A stretch of 64,000 nt of DNA from an uncultured Parasphingopyxis sp. (GTDB lineage: Bacteria > Pseudomonadota > Alphaproteobacteria > Sphingomonadales > Sphingomonadaceae). Position 1 is the first letter of the stretch. Each line of letters begins with the position of its first letter. The stretch lies in NCBI GenBank assembly GCA_905479515.1, contig CAJQMX010000215.1, forward strand, positions 1 to 64,000, given 5' to 3'. The notes under the pieces were generated by a model. It was not told the origin of the DNA and made no database searches. It was given only the letters and a program-made list of their open reading frames with translations. Made by a program: the position numbers and the translations under genes. Shown here piece after piece: positions 63,095 through 64,000 of this stretch.

Positions 63095-64000
63095 GAGACC
63101 GCGCATGCCACGCTCGGCGGCATTGTTGTCGATCTCGAGGTGCCCATTCGACAGATAGATTTCGAGCCGTGGCAGGCGTGTCAGAGCATACCGGATGGCC
63201 TTGGCCAGGTCCGACTTTCCGGAGATCTTCGGTAGTTCCGACTGCAGCCAGGTGATGAGGTCATCGAACACCGGCCGGGCCTTTGCCTGGCGAACTTCAG
63301 CACGTGTATCAGGTGGCTGGCCGCAGCTTTGGCTTCGACCGCGTAAAGCGCCGCAATGCGCGCCACCGCTTGGGTTGCAACAGCTGAACCGGTCGCCTTG
63401 GCGATGTCGAAGAACTTGCGTCTTATATGGGCCAGACAGGCGACTTCGGTGATCCTGCCGGAGCGGTAAAGTTCTTCGAACCCGGCATAGCCATCGGCAT
63501 GCATGAACCCGGAGTATCCCTTCAGGTGCTCTGCGGGACGGATGCCTTTGCGGTCCATCGAGAACCTGTAGAACGCCGCCGGCGGTGCGCCCGATCCGTG
63601 AGGCCGTTCGTCGCGCGCATAGACCCAGACCCGGCCGGTCTTTGTCTTGCCGTTGCCGGGCGCCAGAACCGACACCGGTGTATCATCAGCATGGATCGCA
63701 GCGCCCGCGCGCACATGCTGCCCGATCGCCTCAGCTAGCGGCTCAAGCAATGCTGTCGACTTGCCGACCCAGTCGGCCATTGTGGAGCGCTCGAGATCGA
63801 GCCCTTCCCGGGCATAGATCTGGCTCTGCCGGTAGAGTGGCAGGTGGTCGGCATACTTGGAGACGAGGACATGCGCGAGCAGGCCCGGGCCGGGCCGACC
63901 GCGTTCGATCGGGCGGCTGGGCAGCGGGGCCTGGTGGAACCGGTCACAACAGGTGCAGGCCATGCGGGGGCGCACATAGCGGTTCACCATGAACCGGCCG
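63092..64000 (-). pseudogene. second IS66 transposase TnpC, frameshifted and truncated
   Basis: Entering from the right edge, the frame encodes the zinc finger and DDE region of an IS66 transposase distinct from the first (AAIHADDTPVSVLAPGNGKT, GFMHADGYAGFEELYRSG, VACLAHIRRKFFDIAKATG). Near 63310 the frame shifts. The match continues in another frame with VFDDLITWLQSELPKISGKS and EIDNNAAERGMRGLA, where it ends. The 3' end of the gene is missing and the start lies outside the window. It points towards the first IS66 copy. Confidence 0.82.

Overview
The window looks like an accessory genomic island in an alphaproteobacterium. The left 3.6 kb reads as ordinary chromosome: an SLC13 carrier, an NDUFS6-type zinc-finger protein, an ABC ATPase and a TraB/GumN protein. 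The Trb conjugation genes resemble those of sphingomonads and related Alphaproteobacteria. The genus cannot be fixed from sequence alone.

Layout. 1-3553 is the chromosomal flank. 3625-7276 is an integration zone with three pieces of a tRNA-Arg(CCG) gene: a 5' half, a complete copy and a 3' half. It also holds fossils of an azoreductase, an IS6-type terminal repeat and a DUF3363-type relaxase, plus a LysR/MFS pair. 7371-34174 is a run of small modules. Each pairs a regulator (LysR, MarR, TetR or HxlR) with a divergently transcribed oxidoreductase, glyoxalase, hydrolase or efflux permease. Several broken copies of the same families lie between them. A six-gene operon at 10280-14144 (GST, DUF899, DUF2182, NTF2-like, SDR, small membrane protein), facing its own HxlR regulator, is the least characterised unit.

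35164-44706 is a compact trb conjugation operon (trbB-C-D-E-J-Kalt-L-F-G-I and a DUF2274 gene) on the minus strand. No coupling protein, TraF peptidase or intact relaxase is in view. 45120-56233 returns to regulator/enzyme modules (HxlR with an ABM-flavin reductase fusion, HxlR with VOC, AraC with an F420-type reductase, AraC with MFS, LysR with AKR). It also carries a nonsense-mutated IS110 transposase and a BrnT-type toxin with an Xre-type antitoxin.

56370-64000 is nested mobile DNA. An IS66 element lost the end of tnpC to a Recombinase-In-Trio (RIT) element with three overlapping tyrosine recombinases and 26-bp terminal inverted repeats. Beyond it lie an internally deleted serine recombinase with its accessory ORFs, and a second, oppositely oriented, truncated IS66 tnpC that runs off the right edge.

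Taken together, the island seems to have accumulated many independent switches that sense small electrophilic or aromatic compounds and turn on a reductase or exporter. They were inserted into what was once a conjugative element between its relaxase and its mating-pair genes. That functional reading is inference from families and gene pairing; no substrate can be named from the sequence.
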